From Polyangiaceae bacterium (GTDB lineage: Bacteria > Myxococcota_A > Polyangia > Polyangiales > Polyangiaceae): a stretch of DNA of 64,000 bases. Shown here one piece after another: positions 45,344 to 53,870 of the stretch. Within the stretch, counting starts at the first letter, position 1; the number at the start of each line of letters is the position of its first letter. Under the pieces are notes generated by a model. That model did not search any database. It worked only from the letters and a program-made list of their open reading frames with translations, and had not been told where the DNA came from. The translations under genes and the position numbers were made by a program. The DNA is taken from positions 744,001 to 808,000 of the forward strand of contig JACKEA010000002.1 in NCBI GenBank assembly GCA_020633235.1, given 5' to 3'.

Positions 45344-45783
45344 CCGCTGTTCCCTCTCTCCATAGTCTCCACGTGACCGGCGAAGGCCGGCAGCACCGCT
45401 CCCCAGCCTTGCTCGAAGCGCGCCACGCGCTCGGTCCAGAGCTCGCGCGCGACCTTCCCGAGGGAATGCGTCACTTCCACGCGAGTGCGATCGCCGTCGA
45501 CGAAGAAGCGCACGTCCACGTGGGTGGGTACGTCGACACCGCTTCCGGGGTACCAGTCGTAGCCGAGACGCGCGGGCGGCTCCCAGTGCGTGACGGCACC
45601 GAGGGACGCCTCTTCGCCCCCCGCACTCCGTTCGTACAAGCGTCCGCCGGCACGGCCTTCGAGGACCAGCACCGAGTCCGACCAGCGGCGATGGCTCCGC
45701 GGCCACCACTCGTCGATGTGCGTCGTGAACGCTTCGAAGGCCGCCGCGAGAGAGCAGCGCACGACGATGCTGCGCTCGAGCAT
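45340..45783 (-). CDS. SRPBCC-family protein (AHSA1-like)
   Basis: The 147-residue protein starts at ATG 45783. MLERSIVVRCSLAAAFEAFTTHIDEWWPRSHR and the C-terminal WTERVARFEQGWGAVLPAF fit the AHSA1 (activator of Hsp90 ATPase-like) branch of SRPBCC, which in bacteria is commonly encoded beside an ArsR regulator. The start shares one nucleotide with the arsR stop (TGATG), and the end overlaps the next gene by 4 nt. Ligand and role are unknown. Confidence 0.85.
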   Translation of the reverse strand: MLERSIVVRCSLAAAFEAFTTHIDEWWPRSHRRWSDSVLVLEGRAGGRLYERSAGGEEASLGAVTHWEPPARLGYDWYPGSGVDVPTHVDVRFFVDGDRTRVEVTHSLGKVARELWTERVARFEQGWGAVLPAFAGHVETMERGNSG

Positions 45784-46115
45784 CAGCGGCCCTCTCGTTC
45801 CAGCGCCTCGGCGCGCGCGGCGAATCGGGGCAAGGCCTGGTCCCAGAACTCGTCGAGATAGCTGCGGACCTTTTGGAAGCCGTCGCCATTCAGACGAAAC
45901 ACGTTGCGCGTCGCGCGCCGTTCGTGAGTCACCAGTTGGGCGCGCGTGAGGAGCCGCAAATGACGGGACACGGCGGGTCGACTCACCGGCAGCTGTTCGG
46001 CGATGTCCCCCACCGACACGGGACCCGCCGCCAGGATCCCCAAAATCTGCCGGCGGACCGCGCTGCCGAGCGCATCCAGCGCGATTTCTCGTGTGCTTTC
46101 CAGCGATTGCCGCAT
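45783..46115 (-). CDS. ArsR-family transcriptional repressor
   Basis: From ATG 46115 (MRQSLEST) the protein has 110 residues; ATG 46124 and TTG 46136 are in-frame alternatives that lie inside the operator palindrome. The winged HTH includes RRQILGILAAGPVSVGDIAEQL and VSRPAVSRHLRLLTRAQLV. The metal-binding ELCVCDL motif of ArsR/SmtB is missing, so it belongs to the non-metal group that usually pairs with AHSA1/SRPBCC genes, as here. Autoregulation through the adjoining palindrome is likely. Confidence 0.88.
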   Translation of the reverse strand: MRQSLESTREIALDALGSAVRRQILGILAAGPVSVGDIAEQLPVSRPAVSRHLRLLTRAQLVTHERRATRNVFRLNGDGFQKVRSYLDEFWDQALPRFAARAEALEREGR

Positions 46116-46137
46116 TGGTAACATGCAAGTTACCAAT
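46114..46137. promoter_or_regulatory. ArsR operator candidate
   Basis: A perfect 9-bp inverted repeat ATTGGTAAC / GTTACCAAT is separated by 6 bp. It begins 1 bp inside the ATG at 46115 and extends upstream, so bound repressor would cover the start region of the operon. Confidence 0.7.
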
Positions 46138-46264
46138 GCCTCGAAATCCCGTCAACACCGCACGTCGCGTCGAGCGCCTCGGGATTCCTCAATGAAATTC
46201 CCGTCCCAGCGCGGATCCGTCCTTGGCGGAAATCAGCGCCCCCGCGCTATCATGAACGAACACC

Positions 46265-46954
46265 ATGCCCCGAAGCGTCGAGCAGCTCGTCAATCAGAAC
46301 TTCCTCCGCTGGGTGGAGGAGCAGAAGGTCACCTCCAAGCGGCGCTCCGCGGACAGCGAGCAAAAGCCGATGATCGTCATGAGCCGCGAGTTCGGCGGCC
46401 GGGGCGCGGAGATCGGCAAGAAGGTCTCCGCCAAGCTGAGCTTTCAGTACCACTCGCAGGATCTGGTTCACGAGATCGCGCGGCAGTCCCGCGTGCGGCG
46501 CCAACTGGTGGAGTCCCTCGACGAGCGAGCCCGCGACAACATCGAGCAGTGGGTCACGGAGCTGATGGACGGCGACACCTTCGCCCCCAACGACTACCTG
46601 AAGAACCTGAGCAAGGTAGTCGGCGCCCTGGGCCGTCATGGCAAGGGAGTGATCGTCGGCCGCGGCGCCCACTTCCTGCTCGATCCGGATCGCACGTTGC
46701 GAGTCCGCGCCTACGCTCCGCTGGACGAGCGCATCGCCTACATCGCCCGGCGGCGAGACCTGAGCGACGGCGAGGCCCGCGCACTGGTGCTCAAGATCGA
46801 CGCGGAACGCGTGGCGTTCTACCGCCAGCACTTCAACGCCGACGTCGCCGACCCCCTGCACTACGACTTGATGCTCAACACCAGCACGCTGTCGATCCCC
46901 GCCTGCGTCGACATGGTCGTGCGGGCGTTCCGCGCCAAGCTGGGCGGCAAGTAG
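46265..46954 (+). CDS. cytidylate kinase-like family protein
   Basis: This 229-residue protein fits the cytidylate kinase-like (Cytidylate_kin2) family. MIVMSREFGGRGAEIGKKV forms the P-loop region, with EFGGRG in place of a classical GxxGxGKS. VIVGRGAHFLLDPDRTLRVR and the DERIAYIARRRDLSDGEA lid follow. The true CMP kinase motifs are not fully present, so substrate is uncertain. It stands alone between the arsR operon and the sigma-54 regulator. A TTGGCG...TATCAT pair with a long 19-bp spacer upstream is a weak promoter candidate. Confidence 0.8.
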   Translation: MPRSVEQLVNQNFLRWVEEQKVTSKRRSADSEQKPMIVMSREFGGRGAEIGKKVSAKLSFQYHSQDLVHEIARQSRVRRQLVESLDERARDNIEQWVTELMDGDTFAPNDYLKNLSKVVGALGRHGKGVIVGRGAHFLLDPDRTLRVRAYAPLDERIAYIARRRDLSDGEARALVLKIDAERVAFYRQHFNADVADPLHYDLMLNTSTLSIPACVDMVVRAFRAKLGGK

Positions 46955-46988
46955 CGGCGCGGCGCGACGGACCGGGCCGCGCAGGCGA

Positions 46989-47005
46989 CGGAACGTGGGG
47001 TTCCG
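46989..47005. terminator. weak hairpin between convergent genes
   Basis: CGGAAC-GTGGG-GTTCCG forms a 6-bp stem in the 99-bp gap between the cytidylate kinase-like gene and the sigma-54 regulator gene. There is no T-run on either side, so termination is only possible, not shown. Confidence 0.3.
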
Positions 47006-47053
47006 CGGCGAGCCAACATTCCCCCGAAAAGGCCCGAAGGAGGGCCGTGGGAG

Positions 47054-48910
47054 CTACTCTCCGCGATCCACGGGAGCACCGCCGGCGCCGCTGGGCATCG
47101 GGTTCTGCTCCTTCTCGAGGTAGCGAAAGATGGTGCGCGGATCCACGCCCAGATCCCGGGCGGTCTGCGTGCGGTTGCCGTTGTTGCGCTCGAGGACTTC
47201 CAAGACGTAGCGCCGCTGAAAGTCTTCCTTCGCCTTCTCGAGGGGCACGATGGCGACCTGCGCCTCGGGACCGAGATCCAGATCCTCGGCATCGAGCAAG
47301 GTCTTGTCACACAGCACCAACGCCTTCTTGATGCGGTTTTCGAGCTGCCGGATGTTGCCCGGCCAGGGATACTTCTTGATGGAGGTGAGCGCTGCCGGGG
47401 AGAAGCCCTTCACCTGGCTGCCGAGCTCGTCCGCGTACTTGCTGAGCAACGCCTTGGCGATGATGAACACGTCGTCCCCACGCTCCCGCAGCGGAGGCAG
47501 CCACAGGTTCACCACGTTGAGGCGGTAGAACAGATCTTCCCGGAACTCACCGGTCTTGATCATGTCCTCCAGGTTCCGGTTGGTGGCCGCCAAGATGCGG
47601 ATGTCGCACTTCTCCGGCCGGCTGTCGCCAACGCGGTAGACGACGCGCTCCTGGATCGCACGCAAGAGCTTCACCTGCAGCTGCAGGGTGAGCTCGCCGA
47701 TCTCGTCGAGGAAGAGCGTGCCGCCGTCCGCCAGCTGGAACTTGCCCGGGCGGCTGGCGACGGCCCCCGTGAAGGCGCCCTTCACGTGGCCGAACATCTC
47801 GCTCTCCATCAGGTTTTCCGGGATGGCGCCGCAGTTGACGACGACGAAGGGGCCGGTCTCGCGATTGCTGCGACGATGCAGCTCCCGCGCGATGAGCTCC
47901 TTGCCGGTGCCCGTCTCTCCGGTGATGAGCACGCTGATGTCCGTGGCCGCCACCTTCTGCAGTTTGCGGAACACTTCCATCATTCCCGGACAGGCGCCGA
48001 TGATCTCTCCGAAGCGCTTGTCTTGGAGCTCGGTCTTCAGCTTCTGCTGATCCGCCCTGAGGGCACTGACCAGCATCGCGTTCTGGAGCATGAGCGACGC
48101 CTGCCCCGCGAAGATGGTGAGCAAATCCAGCTGCTCGCGGTGGAACAGGTGCTTCACCTCGTCGTTGCCGACGTACATCACGCCGATGATCTCGCCCTGG
48201 GACAGCAGCGGCACGCACATCACGCTGGAAAGCTTGAGCGCGATCACGCTCTCGCTCTTCGAGAAATTGGTGTCCGTGAGCGCGTCGCTGACGATCACCG
48301 GGCGCTTCGACTCCAGCACCTGGCGCACGATGCTATCGCTGATGGCGCCGGAGGGGTCCTCGATGGCCTCGCGCTTCACGTTGCGCGAAGCGCGCACCCG
48401 GGGCGTGGAGCTCTGCCCTTCCCCCGGGTCCACCAAGAGCACCACGCCGCGGGCGGCTCCGGTGAGCTCGATGATGTCGTCCAGCAGGGCTTCGAGCAGC
48501 TCGTCCACGCTGCTGGTGGTCATCAGCCGCTCGCTGAAGGTGTGCAGGCGGCGGAGGCTGGCGAGCACGTTGCTCGAACCGTCGGAGCTGTCCCGATCCG
48601 GCTCCGTCGCCGTGGGCAGCTCGCTGAACATGGAAAAGCCGAGCTGCGCCCTTCCGAGCTGCACGCGGTCTCCGTTCACCAGGCGCGCGCGGCGCTTCTT
48701 CTTGCCGTTGATCAGGATCTCCGCGCCGCGATCCACCTCTTCGAGCTGGAAGTCCCGACCGTTGAACACGATCTGCGCGTGGTGGTCGCTGACGGTGTCG
48801 TCCGGCAGGTGAACGTCGTTGCCCAGCGCGCGGCCTACGGTGGTGACCGGCTTGTGGATGGGCAGGAGCACCGGCTGCCCCTCCGGCGGGAAGTAGCGAA
48901 GCGTCGCCAT
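47054..48910 (-). CDS. sigma-54-dependent activator with FHA and GAF domains
   Basis: The 618-residue protein has an FHA domain (about 20-100; TVGRALGNDVHLPDDTVSDHHAQI), a GAF domain (about 135-285), a sigma-54 AAA+ domain (about 305-540) and a C-terminal Fis-type HTH (NRTQTARDLGVDPRTIFRYL). The AAA+ part has Walker A GETGTGKE, the sigma-54 contact loop GAFTGA and Walker B GTLFLDEIGEL. It should remodel sigma-54 polymerase at enhancer-bound promoters. FHA-type activators are characteristic of myxobacteria and respond to Ser/Thr kinases; the GAF domain implies a second, small-ligand input. Targets are not identifiable here. Confidence 0.95.
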   Translation of the reverse strand: MATLRYFPPEGQPVLLPIHKPVTTVGRALGNDVHLPDDTVSDHHAQIVFNGRDFQLEEVDRGAEILINGKKKRRARLVNGDRVQLGRAQLGFSMFSELPTATEPDRDSSDGSSNVLASLRRLHTFSERLMTTSSVDELLEALLDDIIELTGAARGVVLLVDPGEGQSSTPRVRASRNVKREAIEDPSGAISDSIVRQVLESKRPVIVSDALTDTNFSKSESVIALKLSSVMCVPLLSQGEIIGVMYVGNDEVKHLFHREQLDLLTIFAGQASLMLQNAMLVSALRADQQKLKTELQDKRFGEIIGACPGMMEVFRKLQKVAATDISVLITGETGTGKELIARELHRRSNRETGPFVVVNCGAIPENLMESEMFGHVKGAFTGAVASRPGKFQLADGGTLFLDEIGELTLQLQVKLLRAIQERVVYRVGDSRPEKCDIRILAATNRNLEDMIKTGEFREDLFYRLNVVNLWLPPLRERGDDVFIIAKALLSKYADELGSQVKGFSPAALTSIKKYPWPGNIRQLENRIKKALVLCDKTLLDAEDLDLGPEAQVAIVPLEKAKEDFQRRYVLEVLERNNGNRTQTARDLGVDPRTIFRYLEKEQNPMPSGAGGAPVDRGE

Positions 48911-48962
48911 ACGGGCCCTGAAGCTACCACCAAATGTGTGGGGCGGGCCCGCTCACCCGACC

Positions 48963-50072
48963 TCAGTACAGAATACCGCCGATCTGGACGCCACCACCGC
49001 CACCGGGCAACGCCATGGGAGCGATGCTGGTGAGGGACGCGAAGCGATTGCCCGGCGCCGAGTCTTCCGAGCCGATCTCGTATTCGTCCGCATAGCCGGA
49101 CGCGAAGATGGCGCCCGCGGCGATGCCCAGCGTGGTGGCGGTGCCCATGAACAAGAAGCCGCGCTTGGCGGGGGGTGAATCTTCGCCGGCGTAGAACAAG
49201 AACACGGGCAGCGACGCCGCAGCGCCAATGCCGCCGCCGGCCCACATCCAACCGATCTGCTCCCAGCTCGGGATGTACAGCACGCTGCTGGCCGCGCCCG
49301 CCGCCAGGCCGATGTTGTAGCCGATGAGACCGCCGAGGGCGGCGGAGTCGTTGGCGATGCCGTAGCCCACACCCGCTTCGCTGGCGCCGTAGCCGAACAT
49401 GGTACCGATGGTGGTGCCCCAGAGCACGCTGCTGGTGGTGAGCAGGGTGCTCTTGGGAGAAGGCTCGAGGTAGTAGCCCACGGCGTAGCCACCGACGCCG
49501 CCCAAGGTGGCGCCCAGCGTGGTGGCCCGCGCCAGGCCCTTGAAACCCCAGGCGTCTTCTTCGTCCGCGGTCACGAACTGATAGCTCGCGATGCCGATGC
49601 CTTCACCCGCGCCGATGGCCATGCCCGCCGCGACGGACGCCGGCATGCCGCGAGGCATTTCCGGATCATCCATGAAGTACACGCCCACTGGCGCGGCGAC
49701 GCCGAGCAGGGCCGGCGGGATCAGGAACAAGCCCGGATCGCTGATGCCCACCTCGGACGAGAACCACACGCCGGTGCCGACGCCATAGGCCACGCTGGTC
49801 GCGTACAAGAACCCGATCTCGACGTCGTCCCGCTTCTTGGAGCGCGACGGAACCGGGTACGTGGGTGCGGGATAGCCGTAGCCGGGCTGTTGCCCGTACC
49901 CCGGCTGGCCGTAGGTCGGCTGCCCGTAGCCGGGCTGACCGTAGCCGGGCTGCGGCTGACCGTAACCCGGCTGCGGCTGACCGTAGCCGGGTTGGCCATA
50001 TCCCTGCGCTGCCGCCGTCGCCGTGAGGCACAGCGCGGCGAGTCCCATGGTCATGGAGGCGAAGTGCTTCAC
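48963..50072 (-). CDS. GYGQP-repeat multi-pass membrane protein
   Basis: From GTG 50072 the product has 369 residues; a more upstream frame lacks a signal. A signal peptide (to about residue 22, TAAAQ) is followed by about nine GYGQP/PGYGQ repeats (about 23-70). The rest is Gly/Ala-rich and hydrophobic, with many candidate membrane or glycine-zipper segments such as GGVGGYAVGYYLEPS and GGLIGYNIGLAAGAAS. I recognise no family. The repeats suggest a low-complexity extracellular linker, and the body may be an outer-membrane or glycine-zipper barrel. Confidence 0.6.
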   Translation of the reverse strand: MKHFASMTMGLAALCLTATAAAQGYGQPGYGQPQPGYGQPQPGYGQPGYGQPTYGQPGYGQQPGYGYPAPTYPVPSRSKKRDDVEIGFLYATSVAYGVGTGVWFSSEVGISDPGLFLIPPALLGVAAPVGVYFMDDPEMPRGMPASVAAGMAIGAGEGIGIASYQFVTADEEDAWGFKGLARATTLGATLGGVGGYAVGYYLEPSPKSTLLTTSSVLWGTTIGTMFGYGASEAGVGYGIANDSAALGGLIGYNIGLAAGAASSVLYIPSWEQIGWMWAGGGIGAAASLPVFLFYAGEDSPPAKRGFLFMGTATTLGIAAGAIFASGYADEYEIGSEDSAPGNRFASLTSIAPMALPGGGGGVQIGGILY

Positions 50073-50193
50073 GGTAAAACCCCGTCGACCATCATCCGGC
50101 TCGGGCCGCGGGGCAAGTTTGTCCCGCGTTTCGAAGGACGGAAAGGGCCGCGCCGGCATTCACCGACGGGCATCGCGCCGGACCAACGAAAGC

Positions 50194-51198
50194 TCAATCC
50201 CACTCTTTCTTGAGGGGCCGCGTCAGAACGTCCCGGACCGCGGTCCGGGGGTCCTTGCCTTCGTACAGCACGCGGTACACCTCCCCGGCAATGGGCAGCT
50301 CCACGCCCAAGCGCGCCGCGAGCTGGTGGGCGCTCTTGGCGGTCTTCACGCCCTCGGCCACGTGACCCAAGCTCGCGAGCACTTGGTCGAGGCTCTTGCC
50401 CTGGCCCATCTCGAAGCCCACGGTCCGGTTGCGGCTGAGCTCCCCGGTGCAGGTCAGCACCAGATCCCCCATCCCCGCGAGGCCCGCGAGGGTGAGCGGG
50501 TTGCCGCCCTTGGCGATGGCCAAGCGCGAGATCTCGGCGAGGCCTCGGGTGATGAGCGCGGCGCGGGTGTTGTGGCCGAAGCCCAGGCCGTCGCACGCGC
50601 CGGCGGCGATCGCGATCACGTTCTTGAGCGCGCCGCCCATCTCCACGCCCACCGGGTCGTCGCTCGAGTAAACCCGGAAGCGATCCGTCGCGAAGCGCTT
50701 CTGGACCTCGACCCCCAGCTCCTGATCGTCCCCGGCGACGACCACGTTGGTGGGCATGCCCAGCGCCACTTCCTTCGCGAAGCTCGGCCCCGACAGAAAC
50801 AGCGAGCGCGCGCGCGCGTCGGAACCCAGCACGTCCTCGATCACCTCGCTCATGAGCATGAGCGAGTCGTTCTCGATGCCCTTGGTGGCGCTCACCAGCG
50901 GTACGCCGGCGGGCAGCTGGGGCTTGGCGCGCTCGAGCGTCTCGCGGAACGCGTCCGAGGGCACGACCAACAGCACGAGATCCGCTTCGGCCAGGGCGTC
51001 CGGTAGCTCCGAGCTGGCCCGAATGGCGTCGGGCAGGGGGAAGCCGGCGAAGAACTCTCGGTTCTCCCGGTCCCGCTCGATGGCGCGAGCGTGCTCCGGC
51101 TGCCAGGTCCACAGCACCACATTTTCCCCCTGTCCCGCCAAGAGCAGGGCCAGCGCGGTGCCCCAGGCCCCAGCTCCGATCACGGCGACATGGCTCAT
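50194..51198 (-). CDS. gpsA: glycerol-3-phosphate dehydrogenase [NAD(P)+]
   Basis: The 334-residue enzyme has the N-terminal dinucleotide motif GAGAWGTALA (8-17), the LVVPSDAFRETL segment, SATKGIE, LSGPSFAKEVALGMPT and the catalytic-lysine region EMGGALKNVIAIAAG. It reduces dihydroxyacetone phosphate to sn-glycerol-3-phosphate for phospholipids. Length and motifs are complete. It is divergent from a lipoprotein gene across 67 bp and has no operon partners of related function. Confidence 0.95.
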   Translation of the reverse strand: MSHVAVIGAGAWGTALALLLAGQGENVVLWTWQPEHARAIERDRENREFFAGFPLPDAIRASSELPDALAEADLVLLVVPSDAFRETLERAKPQLPAGVPLVSATKGIENDSLMLMSEVIEDVLGSDARARSLFLSGPSFAKEVALGMPTNVVVAGDDQELGVEVQKRFATDRFRVYSSDDPVGVEMGGALKNVIAIAAGACDGLGFGHNTRAALITRGLAEISRLAIAKGGNPLTLAGLAGMGDLVLTCTGELSRNRTVGFEMGQGKSLDQVLASLGHVAEGVKTAKSAHQLAARLGVELPIAGEVYRVLYEGKDPRTAVRDVLTRPLKKEWD

Positions 51199-51265
51199 GG
51201 TTTCGAGACTTTGGCCATCGGCAGCAGGCTGTCAACGAGCGTCGTCGGCTGTATGCTGGGCCGCC

Positions 51266-52342
51266 ATGCGCGCCCGCATCCCCCTCGCTCTCGCGCTCTG
51301 TCTCCTGGCGCTGTCGCTTTCCGGCTGTCCTTCCAAGGAGTCCCTCGGTTCGAACGCCATGGGCGTGCTGGGCCCCGGAGTGATCAACAACCCGAAGAAC
51401 AAGTCGCTGCGCTTCGACATCTTGAAGTTCGGCCTGGACCGCTTCTGCTTCGAGATGACGCGTCGCGGTGCACCGCTCAAGCTGAGCGACGACCAGCCCG
51501 TGCTCGGTCGCTTCTTCGCGGACAGCTGCAACCAGACGATCCTGGACGACGACACGCGCAAGAGCTTGGTCGTGCAGTACAGCGGCAAGGGTTACGGCTG
51601 GACCAACCTCTCCGGTCGCATCGGCTTCACCGCCTCCGGGCTCATCGAGTACGCGCCGGACTTCCAGGTAGATGACGACGGCGCGATGTACATCTACTTC
51701 CGGCCGCGCAAGGTGAGCGCCAGCTCCTTCGCCACCACCCTGGTGGAGAGCTCCTTCGCCCGCGGCGGCATGGCGATGACCGGCATCAATCCCGACCAGC
51801 TCGGCCGGCAGATCGTCGACGGGCAGCTGCAGCGGGGCTTCACCGTGATCCGCTACAACGACAAGGGCGAGACGGATTTCGGCCTCGGTTACATCCCCAA
51901 GGGGCAGAAGCCCTTCAAGCCGTTCTACATCAAGAGCGAGCGCGTCACGCTGGCCAACGACCGCACGGAAGTGCACAGCGGCCAGCAAGATTTCATCGGC
52001 GGCTTCGAGGTCACCGAGAGCGGACAAGCGCTGTACATGACGATGTCCCTCGACGGCGCTCCCGCAGTGGACGTGTTCCTGGTCGCGAAGAACCTGGGCG
52101 ATCAGATGATCGAACAGTACGTGAAGAACCCGGGGCCAGCGCTCTTGCCTGGGCCGCCGAATCTCGACGAGCAGCTCTCGGCCGGGCAGCCCTGGAAGCG
52201 TTACGTCGCCGTACCCAAGGGCCTCTACTATCTGGTGGTGGACCACAGCGACAAGGTCGGCCGCAGCGCGCCCCCGGCGCAGGTGGGCGATGATCGCGCG
52301 GCGAAAGTCGACTACGTCGTGCAGATCGACGATGCCCCCTGA
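51266..52342 (+). CDS. lipoprotein of unknown function
   Basis: From ATG 51266 the precursor has 358 residues with a textbook signal and lipobox LSLSGC (Cys21). The mature part is mixed alpha/beta and soluble, with phrases such as FDILKFGLDRFCFEMTRRGAPLKLSDDQPVLGRFF and a beta-rich second half (TSLDGAPAVDVFLVAKNLG-like). I do not recognise the family. It lies between gpsA (divergent) and lepB (77 bp downstream, same strand), and may be co-transcribed with lepB. Confidence 0.7.
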   Translation: MRARIPLALALCLLALSLSGCPSKESLGSNAMGVLGPGVINNPKNKSLRFDILKFGLDRFCFEMTRRGAPLKLSDDQPVLGRFFADSCNQTILDDDTRKSLVVQYSGKGYGWTNLSGRIGFTASGLIEYAPDFQVDDDGAMYIYFRPRKVSASSFATTLVESSFARGGMAMTGINPDQLGRQIVDGQLQRGFTVIRYNDKGETDFGLGYIPKGQKPFKPFYIKSERVTLANDRTEVHSGQQDFIGGFEVTESGQALYMTMSLDGAPAVDVFLVAKNLGDQMIEQYVKNPGPALLPGPPNLDEQLSAGQPWKRYVAVPKGLYYLVVDHSDKVGRSAPPAQVGDDRAAKVDYVVQIDDAP

Positions 52343-52418
52343 GCTCACCTCGCAAGACGCAGGGCAAGCTCCCGGGGTTGCCCGGCCGGGTCCATCCAGG
52401 TAGAAGGCAAGCCGAACC

Positions 52419-53759
52419 TTGGCCGAACCGGCAGCTCCCCCCGCACAAAACCCCAGGCTGTACCGCAACGCGTTCTACGCGCTGTGGTTCGTGGTGGTCC
52501 CTGCTCTGCTCGCCATCGTCACCATCTGGGTGCTGAAGCCGGCGGATCCGGATCCCATGGCCCAAGGCCTGGCGAAGCTCCGCTTCTGGGTCTACGACCA
52601 GCCCGTTCCGGTGGGCATCGTGCTGTTCACGGTGTTCGAGATGGTGCTCTACCACTACCGCTACAACCTGCCCCTGGCAGGCAAGGTGGGTATCGGCGGT
52701 CGACCGGACTTGGCGCCGGAGCTCCGGCGCCAGTTCGAGCAAGCCGCGCACCTTCTGGACGAAGCCGAGCGCATCCGGCGCAAGAACGAAAAGTCGATCG
52801 AGCGCCACGTGCCCAGCAAGGCCCGGGAGTCCCTGGAGGACTCCCTCGAGTCCCTGCGGGACGCGATGCAGGCGGAGCCCTTCGACGAGCGCGAGTTCAA
52901 GGAGTCCCTGGAAGACGCCGCGGAGCAGGTGGATCGCCACCTGGGGCGCTGGCGCAAGGGCGAGCTCCGGGAGTACGTGGAGTCCATCGGCATTGCCGTG
53001 GGCGTGGCCCTGTTGCTGCGCGCCTTCGTGGTGGAGGCCTTCAAGATCCCGAGCGGCTCCATGCTGCCCACGCTGCAGATCCAGGATCACATCTTCGTGA
53101 ACAAGTTCGTGTACGGGCCTCACATACCGTTCACGAACAAGCGACTGTGGAACAGCCTGCCGCCCAAGCACGGCGACGTGATCGTGTTCGAGTACCCGGA
53201 TCCGAACCCCGCCAACGAGCGTCAGGACTTCATCAAGCGCGTGATTGCCTTGCCGGGGGACACGCTCACCGTGGAGGGCGGGCACCCGAGCATCAACGGC
53301 TGGCGCGTGCCCAACTGCGACGTGGGCAGCTACGAGTTCTTCGAGGGGGACGAGCAGATGGAAAAGCGTGGGGAGCTTTTCGTCGAGTACCTCGGGGACT
53401 ACGCCTACCTCACGCTGTTCGAAGACGATCGCTTCGACGGCCGCCAGGGTCCGTACTTCGTCAAGCCCGGCGAAGTGTGGGTGTTGGGCGACAACCGCAA
53501 CAACTCGAGCGATTCCCGCGCCTGGTTCGGCGGTCGCGGTGGCGGCGCACCCTTCGCCAACATCAAGGGCCGCGCCATGTTCGTGTGGATGAGCTTCGGC
53601 GTGAACGGCGGCATCACCTGGGATCGCATCTTCACCGACGTGATGGGCCGCCCGCGGCTGCCGAAGATCGCAGCGCAAGAGCTGAAGAACAACATCGACA
53701 AGTGTCTCGCCAAGCGCCCGCCCATCAGCGAGACCACGCCGCCCGCTCCCAAGAAGTAA
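52419..53759 (+). CDS. lepB: signal peptidase I with long N-terminal membrane extension
   Basis: The 446-residue protein starts with TTG 52419, preceded by an AGAAGG-like ribosome site. The S26 catalytic Ser lies in IPSGSMLPTL (about residue 211) and the general-base Lys in DFIKRVIALPGD (about 272). Box E is GDNRNNSSDSR. It removes signal peptides at the periplasmic face. Ahead of the canonical part are two extra TM segments (about 18-40 and 66-84) and about 100 charged helical residues, so it is longer than most (250-325). The C-terminus has a short Pro-rich tail. Confidence 0.93.
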   Translation: MAEPAAPPAQNPRLYRNAFYALWFVVVPALLAIVTIWVLKPADPDPMAQGLAKLRFWVYDQPVPVGIVLFTVFEMVLYHYRYNLPLAGKVGIGGRPDLAPELRRQFEQAAHLLDEAERIRRKNEKSIERHVPSKARESLEDSLESLRDAMQAEPFDEREFKESLEDAAEQVDRHLGRWRKGELREYVESIGIAVGVALLLRAFVVEAFKIPSGSMLPTLQIQDHIFVNKFVYGPHIPFTNKRLWNSLPPKHGDVIVFEYPDPNPANERQDFIKRVIALPGDTLTVEGGHPSINGWRVPNCDVGSYEFFEGDEQMEKRGELFVEYLGDYAYLTLFEDDRFDGRQGPYFVKPGEVWVLGDNRNNSSDSRAWFGGRGGGAPFANIKGRAMFVWMSFGVNGGITWDRIFTDVMGRPRLPKIAAQELKNNIDKCLAKRPPISETTPPAPKK

Positions 53760-53810
53760 GGCCTTCTTCGGCGTCTGCCTGGCCGACTCGTTCGGGTGCT
53801 CCACCAGTAT

Positions 53811-53830
53811 GTCGGGGCGGCGCGAGCCCC
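53811..53830. repeat. short REP-like repeat, copy B
   Basis: Identical to GTCGGGGCGGCGCGAGCCCC at 44888-44907, here in the 111-bp gap between lepB and the convergent LysR gene. Confidence 0.55.
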
Positions 53831-53870
53831 CGCGGAACACTGGAAGGAGCTGAAGCGCGCGGCGCGCGGG

